A stretch of 64,000 nt of DNA from Halomarinibacterium sp041392125 (GCA_041392125.1 JAWKMR010000004.1:186001-250000); one strand, 5' to 3'. Numbered from the stretch's first letter, positions 25,273 to 34,126 are shown. The notes: generated from the sequence alone by a model not told the origin. A program made the numbers and translations.

Positions 25273-26367
25273 ATGGAAATACAAGCTACTCCCTCTTTCG
25301 ACTCTTGGACTTCGCTATTTCTTTTAGCCGTAGCCATGGGATTATTTTTATTTTTTTCGTTGCTGTTATCTAAAAACAGAAAGAGTCTTCCCATTGCATT
25401 TTTAATTTTAGCTTTTTCACTCATCTTGTTTCAATATGTATTGTATTGGACAAAGTATATGTTGGTTTTTCCTTATCTGGGAATGCTGCCGCACGTATGT
25501 TATTATACCATTGGGCCGCTATTATACCTCTATTTTTTGTATCTATTCAAAAGAGAAGTCTCTTTTAACTATGCTGTACATTTTTTACCTGCCTTCTTAG
25601 TCTTTGTTACCTATTTTGCATTGCTTATTAACTATCTGCCCAATACTGAGATTAAAGTACCATGGATGTGGTTTTCAGCTAATCCGTGGTTTATTGCTAT
25701 ACATTTAAGTTGCTATATTCTTTTATGTTGGTTCCTATTTCTAAGAAAAAAAACCCATAGCGCCTTCGAAAAACTAAGAAAACGATGGAGTGCCATACTG
25801 TTGATATTACTTAGTACTTTTACCTTAGCATACCTTTCTTATTATATACTGGCACAATTTTCTTTTTTCAATAATCAATGGGATTATATGATTTCCATCA
25901 CCATGAGTATCTCTATATATACCATTGGTTTTTTTGTTATTAAACAACCTAGAGTATTTGATGGTGAGTTCTTTACAGAACTTTTTTTGCCATCGGAAAA
26001 TGCAGATGCTTCCTTTGAAGAATCGCTTATGAACGAATTGTATACGAAACTTACCCGTTACATGGAAACCGAAAAACCTTATATAGACAACGAACTACGC
26101 CTTGTAAATTTGGCAGACTCTTTAGGTTTTTCTACCCATTTATTATCGAAAGTGATCAATAAAAAATCAGAGAAAAATTTTAATCAATTTGTAAATGACT
26201 ATCGTCTTCAAGAAGCAAAAAGATTGTTACTTGAGAATCCGAACTATAGTATCAAGTCTATTTATTTTGATGTGGGTTTTAATAACAAAGCCACCTTCTA
26301 TCAAGCTTTCAAAAAAGAATTTCATTGTACACCATCGCAATTTAGAGATACTTCTGTCTCCTCTTGA
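25273..26367 (+). CDS. Membrane-anchored AraC-family transcription regulator
   Basis: 364 residues from the ATG; a TTG five codons upstream is less likely. The N-terminal 230 residues contain about seven hydrophobic helices (for example SLFLLAVAMGLFLFFSLLL, VHFLPAFLVFVTYFALLI, ISITMSISIYTIGFFVI). The C-terminal third is a two-HTH AraC domain: NELRLVNLADSLGFSTHLLSKVINKK then YSIKSIYFDVGFNNKATFYQAFKKEFHCTPSQFR. Such membrane AraC regulators are frequent in Flavobacteriia and are thought to sense an envelope or extracellular cue and act on nearby genes. The next gene is a secreted propeller protein 91 bp downstream, a candidate target. Confidence 0.88.
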   Translation: MEIQATPSFDSWTSLFLLAVAMGLFLFFSLLLSKNRKSLPIAFLILAFSLILFQYVLYWTKYMLVFPYLGMLPHVCYYTIGPLLYLYFLYLFKREVSFNYAVHFLPAFLVFVTYFALLINYLPNTEIKVPWMWFSANPWFIAIHLSCYILLCWFLFLRKKTHSAFEKLRKRWSAILLILLSTFTLAYLSYYILAQFSFFNNQWDYMISITMSISIYTIGFFVIKQPRVFDGEFFTELFLPSENADASFEESLMNELYTKLTRYMETEKPYIDNELRLVNLADSLGFSTHLLSKVINKKSEKNFNQFVNDYRLQEAKRLLLENPNYSIKSIYFDVGFNNKATFYQAFKKEFHCTPSQFRDTSVSS

Positions 26368-26458
26368 TTTATAAAAAAAGAGTCCATTATTATAATTACA
26401 TACTCATGATAGTTTTGGACTAAAGATATTAGCATTCAGAAATTTTAAACAAAAAACT

Positions 26459-27592
26459 ATGAAAACACTTCAACTTATCTTTTCGGTAATCATGTTTACC
26501 CTTGGCTTAACTAGTCTAGCCCAACCATCACATTATATATACGTAAGTGATGCTGGTAATTTTAATATTCCCACATCCCAAGTTTTACGTTATGATTTAG
26601 ATGGAAGTAATCCGCAAACTTTTATTTCAAGTACTACTTTTATTGAAAATAATGTAGGTTGGCCACAAGACGTTCTTTTTTTAGAAGATCAAGATATTGT
26701 TTTAATTTCTTGCTTAATAGGAAATAAAATTACGATTCACGATGACACTACCGGAGATTATATAGGAGACTTTGCAAATGTACCGGGAGGTCCTACCCGA
26801 ATGAAAATAGGTCCCGATGGAAAAATATATGTTGTGCAATGGAGTCTTGCAGATAATAAAGTATTACGTTTTGAACTAGATGGAACACCTCTTGGAGAAT
26901 ATACCGATACCGGGGTTGCTCGAAGTGTAGGGCTGGATTTTGACGGAGCAGGAAATATGTATGTAGGATCTTACGGCGGCAACACGGTTACTAAATTTGA
27001 TAGTGCCGGAAATTCTCAAGGAGTTTTAATTAACACAGACCTATCCGGCCCAACCAATGTTATGATTGAACAGGGTGGAACTATTTTGGTATTAAACTGG
27101 AATGGAGGAAACATAAAACGCTTTAACAACTTAGGAGGATTTATTGAAACTTTTACCACTGCAGTTACCCAACCCGAAGGAATTGCCATCCATCCCACAA
27201 ACTTTAATTATGTGATAGGTAATGGAGGCCCGGCTAGAATAGATGAGTTTGCCCCCGATGGTACTTTTGTGGGAACCATTGTCCCTAGCGGTTCGGGTGG
27301 GCTTATGCAACCCAATGCAGTGGTTTTTAGAGATGCTACATTGGCAACTAAAGATTTTAAAAAAAATAAAATCTTTGTGACACCAACCATGGGTTCAATA
27401 TTCAAGCTAAATACTACAGAAATACAATCTTTAAAAAGCATGGAAGTATTTTCACTATTAGGTCTAAAAGTAGCCGACATTGATATAACAAGCGACACAT
27501 GGGATGCTTCTTCATTAAGTGAAGGAATGTATTTTTTAGTGGCCAAACAATATGACATTTTGTTTACACAGAAAATTATTGTGAAAAAGTAA
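26459..27592 (+). CDS. Secreted beta-propeller (NHL/SMP-30-like) protein with T9SS-type tail
   Basis: 377 residues with a signal peptide (MKTLQLIFSVIMFTLGLTSLAQ). The body has recurring propeller blades of about 40 residues: WPQDVLFLEDQDIVLIS, PTRMKIGPDGKIYVVQW, RSVGLDFDGAGNMYVGSYG, PTNVMIEQGGTILVLNW, PEGIAIHPTNFNYVIG. These resemble NHL or SMP-30-type blades. The C-terminal ~75 residues (IFVTPTMGSIFKLN, MEVFSLLGLKVADID, LSEGMYFLVAKQ, QKIIVKK) follow the strand pattern of a T9SS sorting domain, with VTPTMG in place of the FPNP motif. It is predicted to be surface-attached or released. Ligand or enzyme activity is unknown. It is a candidate target of the AraC regulator just upstream, with a terminator 20 bp after its stop. 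Confidence 0.75.
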   Translation: MKTLQLIFSVIMFTLGLTSLAQPSHYIYVSDAGNFNIPTSQVLRYDLDGSNPQTFISSTTFIENNVGWPQDVLFLEDQDIVLISCLIGNKITIHDDTTGDYIGDFANVPGGPTRMKIGPDGKIYVVQWSLADNKVLRFELDGTPLGEYTDTGVARSVGLDFDGAGNMYVGSYGGNTVTKFDSAGNSQGVLINTDLSGPTNVMIEQGGTILVLNWNGGNIKRFNNLGGFIETFTTAVTQPEGIAIHPTNFNYVIGNGGPARIDEFAPDGTFVGTIVPSGSGGLMQPNAVVFRDATLATKDFKKNKIFVTPTMGSIFKLNTTEIQSLKSMEVFSLLGLKVADIDITSDTWDASSLSEGMYFLVAKQYDILFTQKIIVKK

Positions 27593-27611
27593 ATCGATTT
27601 CTTACATACAC

Positions 27612-27642
27612 AAAAGCCTGTTTATTGTAAAGCAGGCTTTTT
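27612..27642 (+). terminator. Terminator after the propeller gene
   Basis: Arms AAAAGCCTG / CAGGCTTTT with a 12-nt loop and T5. The following TATCTTTA may be the -7 box of ypdA. Confidence 0.78.
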
Positions 27643-27666
27643 CTATCTTTACGCAAAAGTTCTATT

Positions 27667-28635
27667 TTGAATTCAGAAAAAGAGGTACTTATTGTAGGAG
27701 GTGGTCCCATAGGCATAGCTTGCGCCCTGGAATGTCAAAAAAACAATGTAAGCTATGTAGTAATAGAAAAAGGGGCATTGGTAAATTCCCTCTTCCATTA
27801 CCCATTGAATATGAGTTTTTTTTCTACTTCCGAAAAACTTGAAATTGGGGGTATTCCTTTCATTAGCAATAATCCCAAACCCCATCGGGACGAAGCTTTG
27901 GAATATTATCGCCGCGTCGCCAAATCGTACCAATTAAATATTCAATTGTATGAGGAGGTACTTTCAATAAAAAAAGAAAAAGATACTTTCAACATTAAAA
28001 CGGATAAAGCTGTTTATCGTTCCAAAAACATCATTATTGCTACCGGATTTTATGACATGCCCAATCTACTAAACGTTCCGGGAGAACACTTAGCTAAAGT
28101 AAGTCATTATTTTAAAGAAGCGCATCCCTATGTCATGCAAAAAACAATCGTAGTGGGCGCTAGCAACTCGGCTGTAGATGCCGCTTTGGAAATCTGGCAA
28201 AAGGGAGGCGATGTTACCATGGTGGTTCGTGGACCCTATATAGGAGAACGTGTAAAATATTGGGTAAAACCTAATATTGAAAACCGAATTGAAGAAGGTA
28301 GTATCAAAGCCTTTTTCAATGCTGAAATAAAGGAAATTCGTGAAAAAGAAGTGGTTATTTCTACGCCCGAAGGAGAAAAAATCCTTGAAAATGATTTTGT
28401 AGTAGCATTAACGGGCTACCAACCTAATTTAGAATTTTTAAGCAGTCTTGGAATTACCCTCTCTACCGACGGAAATTACCTACCCAACTACACCCCTGAA
28501 ACCATGGAAACAAATGTAGAGGGAATCTATCTTGCTGGGGTTATTTGCGGCGGAATGGAAACCCATAAATGGTTTATTGAAAACTCGAGAATTCACGCAA
28601 AACTTATTGTTTCGCATCTTCTGAAAAAAGCTTAG
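27667..28635 (+). CDS. ypdA: YpdA-family flavin oxidoreductase (putative bacillithiol disulfide reductase)
   Basis: 322 residues from a TTG start; no ATG lies nearby and the protein begins directly with the dinucleotide fold EVLIVGGGPIGIACALECQK. A second fold appears at TIVVGASNSAVDAALE near residue 160. Family marks are VIEKGALVNSLFHYPLNMSFFSTSEKLEIGG and HRDEALEYYRRV, which match YpdA. YpdA reduces bacillithiol disulfide with NADPH and FAD in thiol redox homeostasis, and bacillithiol synthesis genes occur in some Bacteroidota. No CxxC pair is present, as expected for YpdA and unlike thioredoxin reductase. It overlaps the convergent MtfA-like gene by 4 bp. Confidence 0.82.
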   Translation: MNSEKEVLIVGGGPIGIACALECQKNNVSYVVIEKGALVNSLFHYPLNMSFFSTSEKLEIGGIPFISNNPKPHRDEALEYYRRVAKSYQLNIQLYEEVLSIKKEKDTFNIKTDKAVYRSKNIIIATGFYDMPNLLNVPGEHLAKVSHYFKEAHPYVMQKTIVVGASNSAVDAALEIWQKGGDVTMVVRGPYIGERVKYWVKPNIENRIEEGSIKAFFNAEIKEIREKEVVISTPEGEKILENDFVVALTGYQPNLEFLSSLGITLSTDGNYLPNYTPETMETNVEGIYLAGVICGGMETHKWFIENSRIHAKLIVSHLLKKA

Positions 28636-29468
28636 TATCCTGCAAACCTGAAATTAAGCAATTTTTTGGTAGCATCGTAAATTTCGGGGAAATGGCTTTC
28701 AAAATCTTTGGGAGATTCAAAAAAATATTCAGCTAAAACCGCCATAAATTCATACTGGTTCGTAAAGGCATATTCTCTAAAAAAACGTGTTTCTTCCAAC
28801 TTTTCTTTTACATCTTCTTCGGTTAAACGGTGTAAAATATTCTGAAATTGTTTCGAAAAACGAGTGGAGTCAATATCTGCACTATTTTTAGATTCTAACT
28901 GCATCGCATGCATAAATTCATGAATTCCTAAATTAAGATTATCATTACTTATTTGATACCCCTCTTCAAAATGCTCCCACGATAATACCAATGCCCTTTC
29001 CCTAGGATTAAATTCGCCTTTGTGATAGTTATTATTCAGCTTACTGAAAAACTCATGAGGGTATATAATAATATACTCTATGAGTGTATATTCATAATTT
29101 TTTCTTCCGAAGGAAACCATACAACCTACCGCAGCAATAAGCGTTTTTACACGTTCTGTAATTTCAAGCCCTTCCCTACCCACAAATTTTTTGTCATTTA
29201 TAAAAGTGGCTACACGGTGTTGAAACTGCCGTTTTTCTCTTTTGGTTAGAAGGTTATAAAAATGTAATTCCGTTTTAAGAAGCGCTATTTGCGTGGAAGA
29301 AAGTTTTCGGAACACAAAATAATGACGATAAAAAGGACGATCGTATTTTGCAGCAAACCAATTTTCAAAAACCCTAAAAAGAAAAAAACAAAACCCCAGC
29401 AATACAATGGTATAGGCATAAGGGGCCAACCAGCTAACATTTTCTTGGGCTTGTAAAGATAGCATCAT
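28632..29468 (-). CDS. MtfA-like zinc peptidase (M90-type) with membrane anchor
   Basis: 278 residues from ATG 29468; the longer frame begins with a TTG located at the likely -7 box TACCTTTC. An N-terminal hydrophobic helix (APYAYTIVLLGFCFFLF) suggests membrane anchoring. The catalytic motif is HEFMHAMQLES (HExxH), followed by FFREYAFTNQYEFMAVLAEYFFESP, whose glutamate is the likely third ligand; this matches the MtfA/M90 family. E. coli MtfA is a cytoplasmic peptidase that also titrates the repressor Mlc; the flavobacterial version is anchored and its substrates are unknown. It is convergent with ypdA. Confidence 0.82.
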   Translation of the reverse strand: MMLSLQAQENVSWLAPYAYTIVLLGFCFFLFRVFENWFAAKYDRPFYRHYFVFRKLSSTQIALLKTELHFYNLLTKREKRQFQHRVATFINDKKFVGREGLEITERVKTLIAAVGCMVSFGRKNYEYTLIEYIIIYPHEFFSKLNNNYHKGEFNPRERALVLSWEHFEEGYQISNDNLNLGIHEFMHAMQLESKNSADIDSTRFSKQFQNILHRLTEEDVKEKLEETRFFREYAFTNQYEFMAVLAEYFFESPKDFESHFPEIYDATKKLLNFRFAGY

Positions 29469-29546
29469 ACAGATTTGGGAAGCGAAAGGTAACAATTATT
29501 TGCAAAACCCTGCTAATCTGTATAAAACGTTTGCTTTTTGGGTTTA

Positions 29547-30077
29547 TTACTTGCTGCTTTCCCCCTTAAATTGTTGCGAGTTGTTTTTGAAGAGCACATT
29601 AAAAGTGGTAAGACTACCATAACAACGGGTAATGTATTGTTGTAAATCTATTTTTTCTTGATCATCAAGATGAGTGCTGGAGTTTATCTTTTGTTCCATC
29701 ACTCGAAGTCGGTCCCGCAACATCACAATTTTATGAAAAAAAGTATCGATAGGGATTTCCTTGCTTGCCAAATTACTATCGTTTGGCTGAAGCACCATGG
29801 TTCCACCTTTAAATTTATCGGCAATAGGGACAATTTCACTTACATCGCTCCATTTTTTCAAAATATCTCGAAGTGTTTTTTCTACTTCATAAAAACTTAC
29901 CGTATCGATATCATCTTCGGAAGCTTCAATAATTTCAAACTCTTCATCCAGCGAAATGGTTTCTAAACCGGAATCAATAAAAGTTACCCAATACATTCGG
30001 GAATCTACATTGGTTACTACTCCTTTTCCGTGTTCCGGATGATTTATTCTAGAGCCAACAGCCAGTATTTTATTCAT
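29547..30077 (-). CDS. Hypothetical protein with N-terminal Tudor/CarD-like domain
   Basis: 176 residues, soluble. The N-terminal 50 residues (LAVGSRINHPEHGKGVVTNVDSRMYWVTFIDSGLETISL) look like a small SH3/Tudor-like beta barrel of the type found in CarD and at the end of UvrD-like helicases, where it contacts RNA polymerase. The middle is acidic, and the rest is helical with a coiled-coil-like stretch (FHKIVMLRDRLRVMEQKI). It has no catalytic motif. It may bind RNA polymerase or nucleic acid, but that is inference from fold resemblance only. The gene stands alone between mtfA-like and the divergent yqeY. Confidence 0.6.
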   Translation of the reverse strand: MNKILAVGSRINHPEHGKGVVTNVDSRMYWVTFIDSGLETISLDEEFEIIEASEDDIDTVSFYEVEKTLRDILKKWSDVSEIVPIADKFKGGTMVLQPNDSNLASKEIPIDTFFHKIVMLRDRLRVMEQKINSSTHLDDQEKIDLQQYITRCYGSLTTFNVLFKNNSQQFKGESSK

Positions 30078-30178
30078 AATAAATGGTGCAAAAATGGAAT
30101 GGTAAAAATAGAAAGTTTATTTATTCCTCAAAAATTTTGATTCATTCAATCTGTTATTTTTTTACCACTGAATTTCCC

Positions 30179-30186
30179 TATCTTTG
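30179..30186 (+). promoter_or_regulatory. yqeY promoter -7 box
   Basis: TATCTTTG, an exact TAnnTTTG match, 20 bp before the ATG. A -33 element is not clear in the T-rich stretch upstream. Confidence 0.5.
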
Positions 30187-30206
30187 CCCTCTGAAAATTA
30201 GGATAG

Positions 30207-30656
30207 ATGAGTTTACAAACCGAAATTATGGATGCCCTTAAAACGGCGATGAAGGAGAAAAACACAGTAACTTTGGAAGCATTGCGTGCGGTAAAATCTG
30301 CTATTTTATTAGCGCAAACCGAAAGTGGTGCCAAAGAGGAATTATCTGAAGCGGAAGAACTGAAGTTATTACAAAAACTGGTAAAGCAACGAAAAGATAG
30401 TGCTGTTATTTTTAGCCAACAAGGAAGAAATGATTTAGCCGAGCCGGAATTAGCACAAGTAGCCGTAATAGAACAGTTTTTACCGAAACAATTAAGTGAA
30501 TCTGAAATAGCAGAGGTTATCGCTGAAATTATCACCCAAACAGGAGCGAACTCTATGGCCGATATGGGAAAAGTGATGGGATTGGCAAGCACTCAATTGG
30601 CAGGTAAAGCTGATGGCAAAACCATTTCAAGCATTGTAAAAAATAAATTAGGATAA
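30207..30656 (+). CDS. yqeY: GatB/YqeY domain-containing protein
   Basis: 149 residues. The YqeY fold pairs an N-terminal helical part (MSLQTEIMDALKTAMKEKN, TLEALRAVKSAILLAQTE, EELKLLQKLVKQRKDSAVIFSQQGR) with a C-terminal GatB-tail-like domain (LPKQLSESEIAEVIAEIITQTGANSMADMGKVMG, ADGKTISSIVKNKL). The C-terminal domain resembles the tRNA-binding tail of the GatB amidotransferase subunit. The cellular role of stand-alone YqeY is not firmly established; a link to tRNA has been proposed from the fold. It lies directly upstream of tRNA-Arg here. Confidence 0.9.
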   Translation: MSLQTEIMDALKTAMKEKNTVTLEALRAVKSAILLAQTESGAKEELSEAEELKLLQKLVKQRKDSAVIFSQQGRNDLAEPELAQVAVIEQFLPKQLSESEIAEVIAEIITQTGANSMADMGKVMGLASTQLAGKADGKTISSIVKNKLG

Positions 30657-30660
30657 ATAG

Positions 30661-30680
30661 ATTCCTGCCTTCGCAGGAAT
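30661..30680. repeat. Perfect inverted repeat between yqeY and tRNA-Arg
   Basis: ATTCCTGC-CTTC-GCAGGAAT, an 8-bp stem with a 4-nt loop. It lacks a clear T-run, so it may be a weak terminator, a processing site or a dispersed palindrome. Confidence 0.5.
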
Positions 30681-30682
30681 TT

Positions 30683-30756
30683 GGCCGCGTAGTTCAACTG
30701 AATAGAATATCAGATTTCGGCTCTGAGGGTTGGGGGTTTGAATCCCTCCGCGGTCA
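30683..30756 (+). tRNA. tRNA-Arg (anticodon TCG)
   Basis: A full cloverleaf can be drawn. The acceptor stem is GGCCGCG with CGCGGTC (one G-T pair). The D stem is GTTC/GAAT. The anticodon stem is TCAGA/TCTGA around loop TTTCGGC, giving anticodon TCG (reads CGA/CGN arginine codons). The T arm is GGGGG-TTTGAAT-CCCTC with one G-T pair, and the discriminator base is A. No CCA is encoded, as is usual in this phylum. A terminator follows 11 bp later. Confidence 0.9.
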
Positions 30757-30767
30757 CTACAAGCAAG

Positions 30768-30794
30768 AAACCACACTGTAAACGTGTGGTTTTT
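30768..30794 (+). terminator. Terminator after tRNA-Arg
   Basis: AAACCACAC / GTGTGGTTT stem (loop TGTAAAC) followed by T-rich sequence. Confidence 0.75.
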
Positions 30795-30949
30795 GTGTTT
30801 TCAGAAGTATTAAAAGACATTGGCTTTTATAAACGAATGAAAATATAAAAACACCTATCGCAAAAAGCGATAGGTAGTTTCTTATTTGCAACATTGAGCG
30901 CAATGGGAAATTAAATCCCTCTGCGGTCACGAATACATACTTCGATAAA
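30795..30949. other. Gene-free spacer with hairpin around the tRNA remnant
   Basis: There is no coding frame of note. It contains a perfect 9-bp hairpin at 30853-30875 (ACCTATCGC, loop AAAAA, GCGATAGGT) without a following T-run, then the tRNA 3'-end remnant. Nothing else is recognisable. Confidence 0.5.
30904..30930 (+). pseudogene. Decayed copy of the tRNA-Arg 3' end
   Basis: This 27-nt segment matches the tRNA-Arg T arm and acceptor 3' strand (30731-30757) at 22 positions, including CCCTC/T-GCGGTCAC. There is no 5' half. It is a remnant of a second tRNA or of an attachment-site duplication. Confidence 0.55.
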
Positions 30950-30982
30950 AAAAAACGCCAAGTTCGCTTGAGCGTTTTTTTA
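30950..30982. terminator. Bidirectional terminator serving the first S74 fibre gene
   Basis: CGC-CAAG stem closed by a TTCG tetraloop and CTTG-(A)-GCG, flanked by an A-run and a T-run. On the minus strand it has a run of nine T, about 100 bp after the stop of the fibre gene. A second small hairpin, CAAAGC-GGA-GCTTTG, lies at 30996-31010. Confidence 0.75.
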
Positions 30983-31083
30983 TTTGAAGTATTTTCAAAG
31001 CGGAGCTTTGGAAGATCTTTGAAATAATTGAGGTAATTCTTTTCAAAAAATGAAACTTTCAGAACTATAAACCAAACAAATCT

Positions 31084-33996
31084 TTATTTTTCCAGGGCTT
31101 CAATTCGTTTTAAAAGCATTTCTATTGTTTGATTTTGCTTTTCAATTTGCTCTTGCTGCTCTTGCATGCCTTTTACCAGTACAGGAATAATATCGGAATA
31201 ATACACTCCCATATTTTTTAATTTTTCCGTTTTAACAGTACCATCCTCTTGTGGGAAATCATCTTCGGTTTTAACAACTTCAGAAAGTATAGGCAATAAT
31301 TCTTGCGCAATAAATCCAAGTTTCTTGACACCTTTGGGCTTCTCTTTCCAATTAAAAGAAACGGGGCGAAGTTTCAAAATTTCTTTTAATCCGTAATCAA
31401 TATTTTCAATATTGGTTTTAGTATTCCTATCAGAAGTTTGAATGGTTCCATTAGTAGCATAGATATCCTGCCATCTAAGAACCCCACTCCCAATATCATA
31501 TAAATTGTTAGTATCTGGGACAAGATTTGCATTTAATTGAAAAGTAGCAGCCCCACCATCCTCGATATACTCAAATGTTCCAATCTGGATGCCGTCACCT
31601 TGAAGATCTCCTACCTTTAAAAGCTCTGTTGTTCCTGCTGTAGTACCAATCTTTACTGCGTCATCACTTGCATCTAGAAAGAGCATATTTGCTTCGCTAT
31701 CAGATTCTACCCTAAAGTCAACATTGGCACTTGTTTCGTTAAAAACCGCCCCACCCTCAACTTGAAGTCTAGAACTGGGTGCTATTGTACCTATACCTAC
31801 ATTAGTATTACTAAATGCGCCATTGATACCCGCTATTGAACCCAACACCATACTATTGCTAGTTTGTACATAAGCATTAGCTCCTACAGCTGTAGCGTTT
31901 GTTAAGCCACTGCTTCCTGTGTCTGCATTATGACCAACACCCGTATTATAAGTACCCGTTGTATTGCTTCCTAAAGCTGCGTACCCAAAAGCTGAATTAT
32001 TGGTTCCAGTAGTATTACTATACAGTCCTTGGGTTCCTAAAGCTGTATTGTTATTCCCAGAGGTATTAAAAAACAAACTTTGATAACCAAAAGCAGCATT
32101 TTCAAACCCTAAAGTATTGTTGTATAATGCTCCAGGACCCATACCAGAATTATTATATCCTGTGGTGTTTAATTGTAAAGAACCGCTACCATATGCTGCA
32201 TTATAATTTCCAGTAGTATTTTGTAAAAGTGCATTAGTTCCCATTGCGGTATTTTGTGTACCCGTAGTATTGGATCCTAACGCCTGACTTCCAATAGCTG
32301 TATTATACGTTCCAGTAGTATTTCCATATAAAGTAAAATCACCTACGGCCGTATTATAGTTCCCATTAGTATTACTGCGTAATGACTCTCTACCAATGGC
32401 AACATTATAATTTCCTGTTGTATTATTATACAAAGATAAATATCCAACGGCTACGTTTAAATCGCCAGTAGTATTATTTCGTAAACTAGCTGCACCTATA
32501 CTTGTATTCCCAGTTCCTAAGGTATTTGTTCCCAGTGCAAAAGAACCTACCGCCACATTATCATTTGCAGTTGTATTAAATAAAGCGCTAAATCCCACTG
32601 CGGTATTATTAATTCCTACAATATTTGCACTAAGGGAACCTGCTCCAACAGCTGTATTTTGGACACCTACTGTATTAGCATACATGGCACTAGAGCCAAA
32701 TGCGGCATTACCATATCCCGTAGTATTAGAGTATAAGGAAGTACTCCCAAAACCAGCATTTGTATTCCCTGTAGTATTACTGAATAATGATCGATACCCT
32801 ACTCCGGTATTACTCGCTCCAGTAGTTGTAGCATTAAGAGTAGAAGTTCCTACTGCGGTATTAAAACTGGCAATTGTATTTGAAAGTAATGCATTATACC
32901 CAATAGCAGTATTGCTATTACCCGTAGTAGCATTGTTTAATGAAGCATAGCCCACTGCAGTATTATAGACACCTGTGGTATTTCTATATAAAGAAGAAGA
33001 TCCAACAGCAGTATTCCAGCTTCCAGAAGTATTAAAATACAAAGATCCTAAACCTAACCCGGTATTTGATCCCCCAGTAGTATTTGTATATAATGCCAAA
33101 CTTCCCAATGCAGTATTATTATGACCCACAGTATTTGCATTTAATGCAGAATTACCAATAGCTGTATTTCTAGTCCCAGAAGAATTATTAAGCAAGGCAT
33201 CATATCCTAATGCAGTATTATAACTACCCGTTGTATTAGTAAATAAGGCCGAAGCGCCGACTGCCGTATTCTCATTACCTGAAATATTATTATTCAAGGC
33301 ACTAGCACCAAAAGCGCTATTGGAAGATCCCATAGTATTTGAATATCCGGCTCTATATCCAAAGGCGGTATTATAACTACCTGTAGTATTTCCTGTTAAA
33401 GATAATCCTCCACTTGCCGTATTATAGTTACCGGTAGTGGTATTGTTTAAAGCTGCGTAGCCCAACGCAGTATTTAAAGAACCTGTGGTAAGATTTTGAA
33501 CTGCTTCATGACCAAATGCAACATTATGTTGACCCGTAGAAAGGTTCTCCATAGTATAAAGCCCAAATGAGGTATTCTGAAAAGTGATACGTCCGGCTTC
33601 TACATTATTTCTTCTAAAAACTAAATCTTGGTTGTTTGTAGTTCCTATAAAATTAGTGGAAGCAGCTGCATTACCATTCAATTTCCATCCATCGGTAGCA
33701 TTATTCCCAACGGGTATCCAAGTTAAAGAACCATTATCCCAATAATAAAACCCAGGTTGATTTACACCTACAGTAGTTGTAAGATATACCATCATCCCTT
33801 GCTGTGCGGCTCCAGGATTTAGTGCTGAAAAAGTAGCAACTTTAGGTATAAGTATCCCGTCGGTTATTGATGGTGATGCTACATTACTTGAAACTATCTC
33901 TAGTTGTGCATTGGGGCTGGTGGTCCCAATACCTACTTGAGAAGATGAAAAACTTGCTATAAAAGCAAAAAACAATGAAATACAAATCTTTTTCAT
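31084..33996 (-). CDS. Secreted fibre-like protein 1: 17-residue repeats plus peptidase S74 chaperone domain
   Basis: 970 residues. The signal peptide ends near SSSQ (residue 20). A conserved head follows (VGIGTTSPNAQLEI, GILIPKVATF, PGFYYWDNGSLTWIPVGNNA). From residue 158 to about 700 run roughly 32 copies of a 17-residue repeat of the form NTAxGxxALxxNTTGxx, similar in rhythm to YadA-type trimeric head repeats. After a short stalk comes the S74 intramolecular chaperone: Ser855-Asp-x3-Lys (SDRNTK), LRPVSFNWK, KLGFIAQEL, then a C-terminal coiled coil rich in Glu/Gln. In phage tail spikes this domain drives trimerisation and then cuts itself off at the Ser-Asp bond. No T9SS tail is visible. 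Likely a trimeric surface or secreted fibre; ligand unknown. Confidence 0.85.
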   Translation of the reverse strand: MKKICISLFFAFIASFSSSQVGIGTTSPNAQLEIVSSNVASPSITDGILIPKVATFSALNPGAAQQGMMVYLTTTVGVNQPGFYYWDNGSLTWIPVGNNATDGWKLNGNAAASTNFIGTTNNQDLVFRRNNVEAGRITFQNTSFGLYTMENLSTGQHNVAFGHEAVQNLTTGSLNTALGYAALNNTTTGNYNTASGGLSLTGNTTGSYNTAFGYRAGYSNTMGSSNSAFGASALNNNISGNENTAVGASALFTNTTGSYNTALGYDALLNNSSGTRNTAIGNSALNANTVGHNNTALGSLALYTNTTGGSNTGLGLGSLYFNTSGSWNTAVGSSSLYRNTTGVYNTAVGYASLNNATTGNSNTAIGYNALLSNTIASFNTAVGTSTLNATTTGASNTGVGYRSLFSNTTGNTNAGFGSTSLYSNTTGYGNAAFGSSAMYANTVGVQNTAVGAGSLSANIVGINNTAVGFSALFNTTANDNVAVGSFALGTNTLGTGNTSIGAASLRNNTTGDLNVAVGYLSLYNNTTGNYNVAIGRESLRSNTNGNYNTAVGDFTLYGNTTGTYNTAIGSQALGSNTTGTQNTAMGTNALLQNTTGNYNAAYGSGSLQLNTTGYNNSGMGPGALYNNTLGFENAAFGYQSLFFNTSGNNNTALGTQGLYSNTTGTNNSAFGYAALGSNTTGTYNTGVGHNADTGSSGLTNATAVGANAYVQTSNSMVLGSIAGINGAFSNTNVGIGTIAPSSRLQVEGGAVFNETSANVDFRVESDSEANMLFLDASDDAVKIGTTAGTTELLKVGDLQGDGIQIGTFEYIEDGGAATFQLNANLVPDTNNLYDIGSGVLRWQDIYATNGTIQTSDRNTKTNIENIDYGLKEILKLRPVSFNWKEKPKGVKKLGFIAQELLPILSEVVKTEDDFPQEDGTVKTEKLKNMGVYYSDIIPVLVKGMQEQQEQIEKQNQTIEMLLKRIEALEK

Positions 33997-34098
33997 TATA
34001 TAAATTAAATTTAATATTCATGATTAGATTTTTGGGGGCAACGAAAATAACTAAAAAATAGTAAAAAATAAGTAAGGCATATACCCTATTTTGAACAA

Positions 34099-34126
34099 AA
34101 AAACCGATGGAAATGCCATCGGTTTT
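34099..34126 (-). terminator. Terminator after the small lipoprotein gene
   Basis: On the minus strand, stem AACCGATGG / CCATCGGTT (loop CATTT) followed by T7, 18 bp after the lipoprotein stop. Confidence 0.82.
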
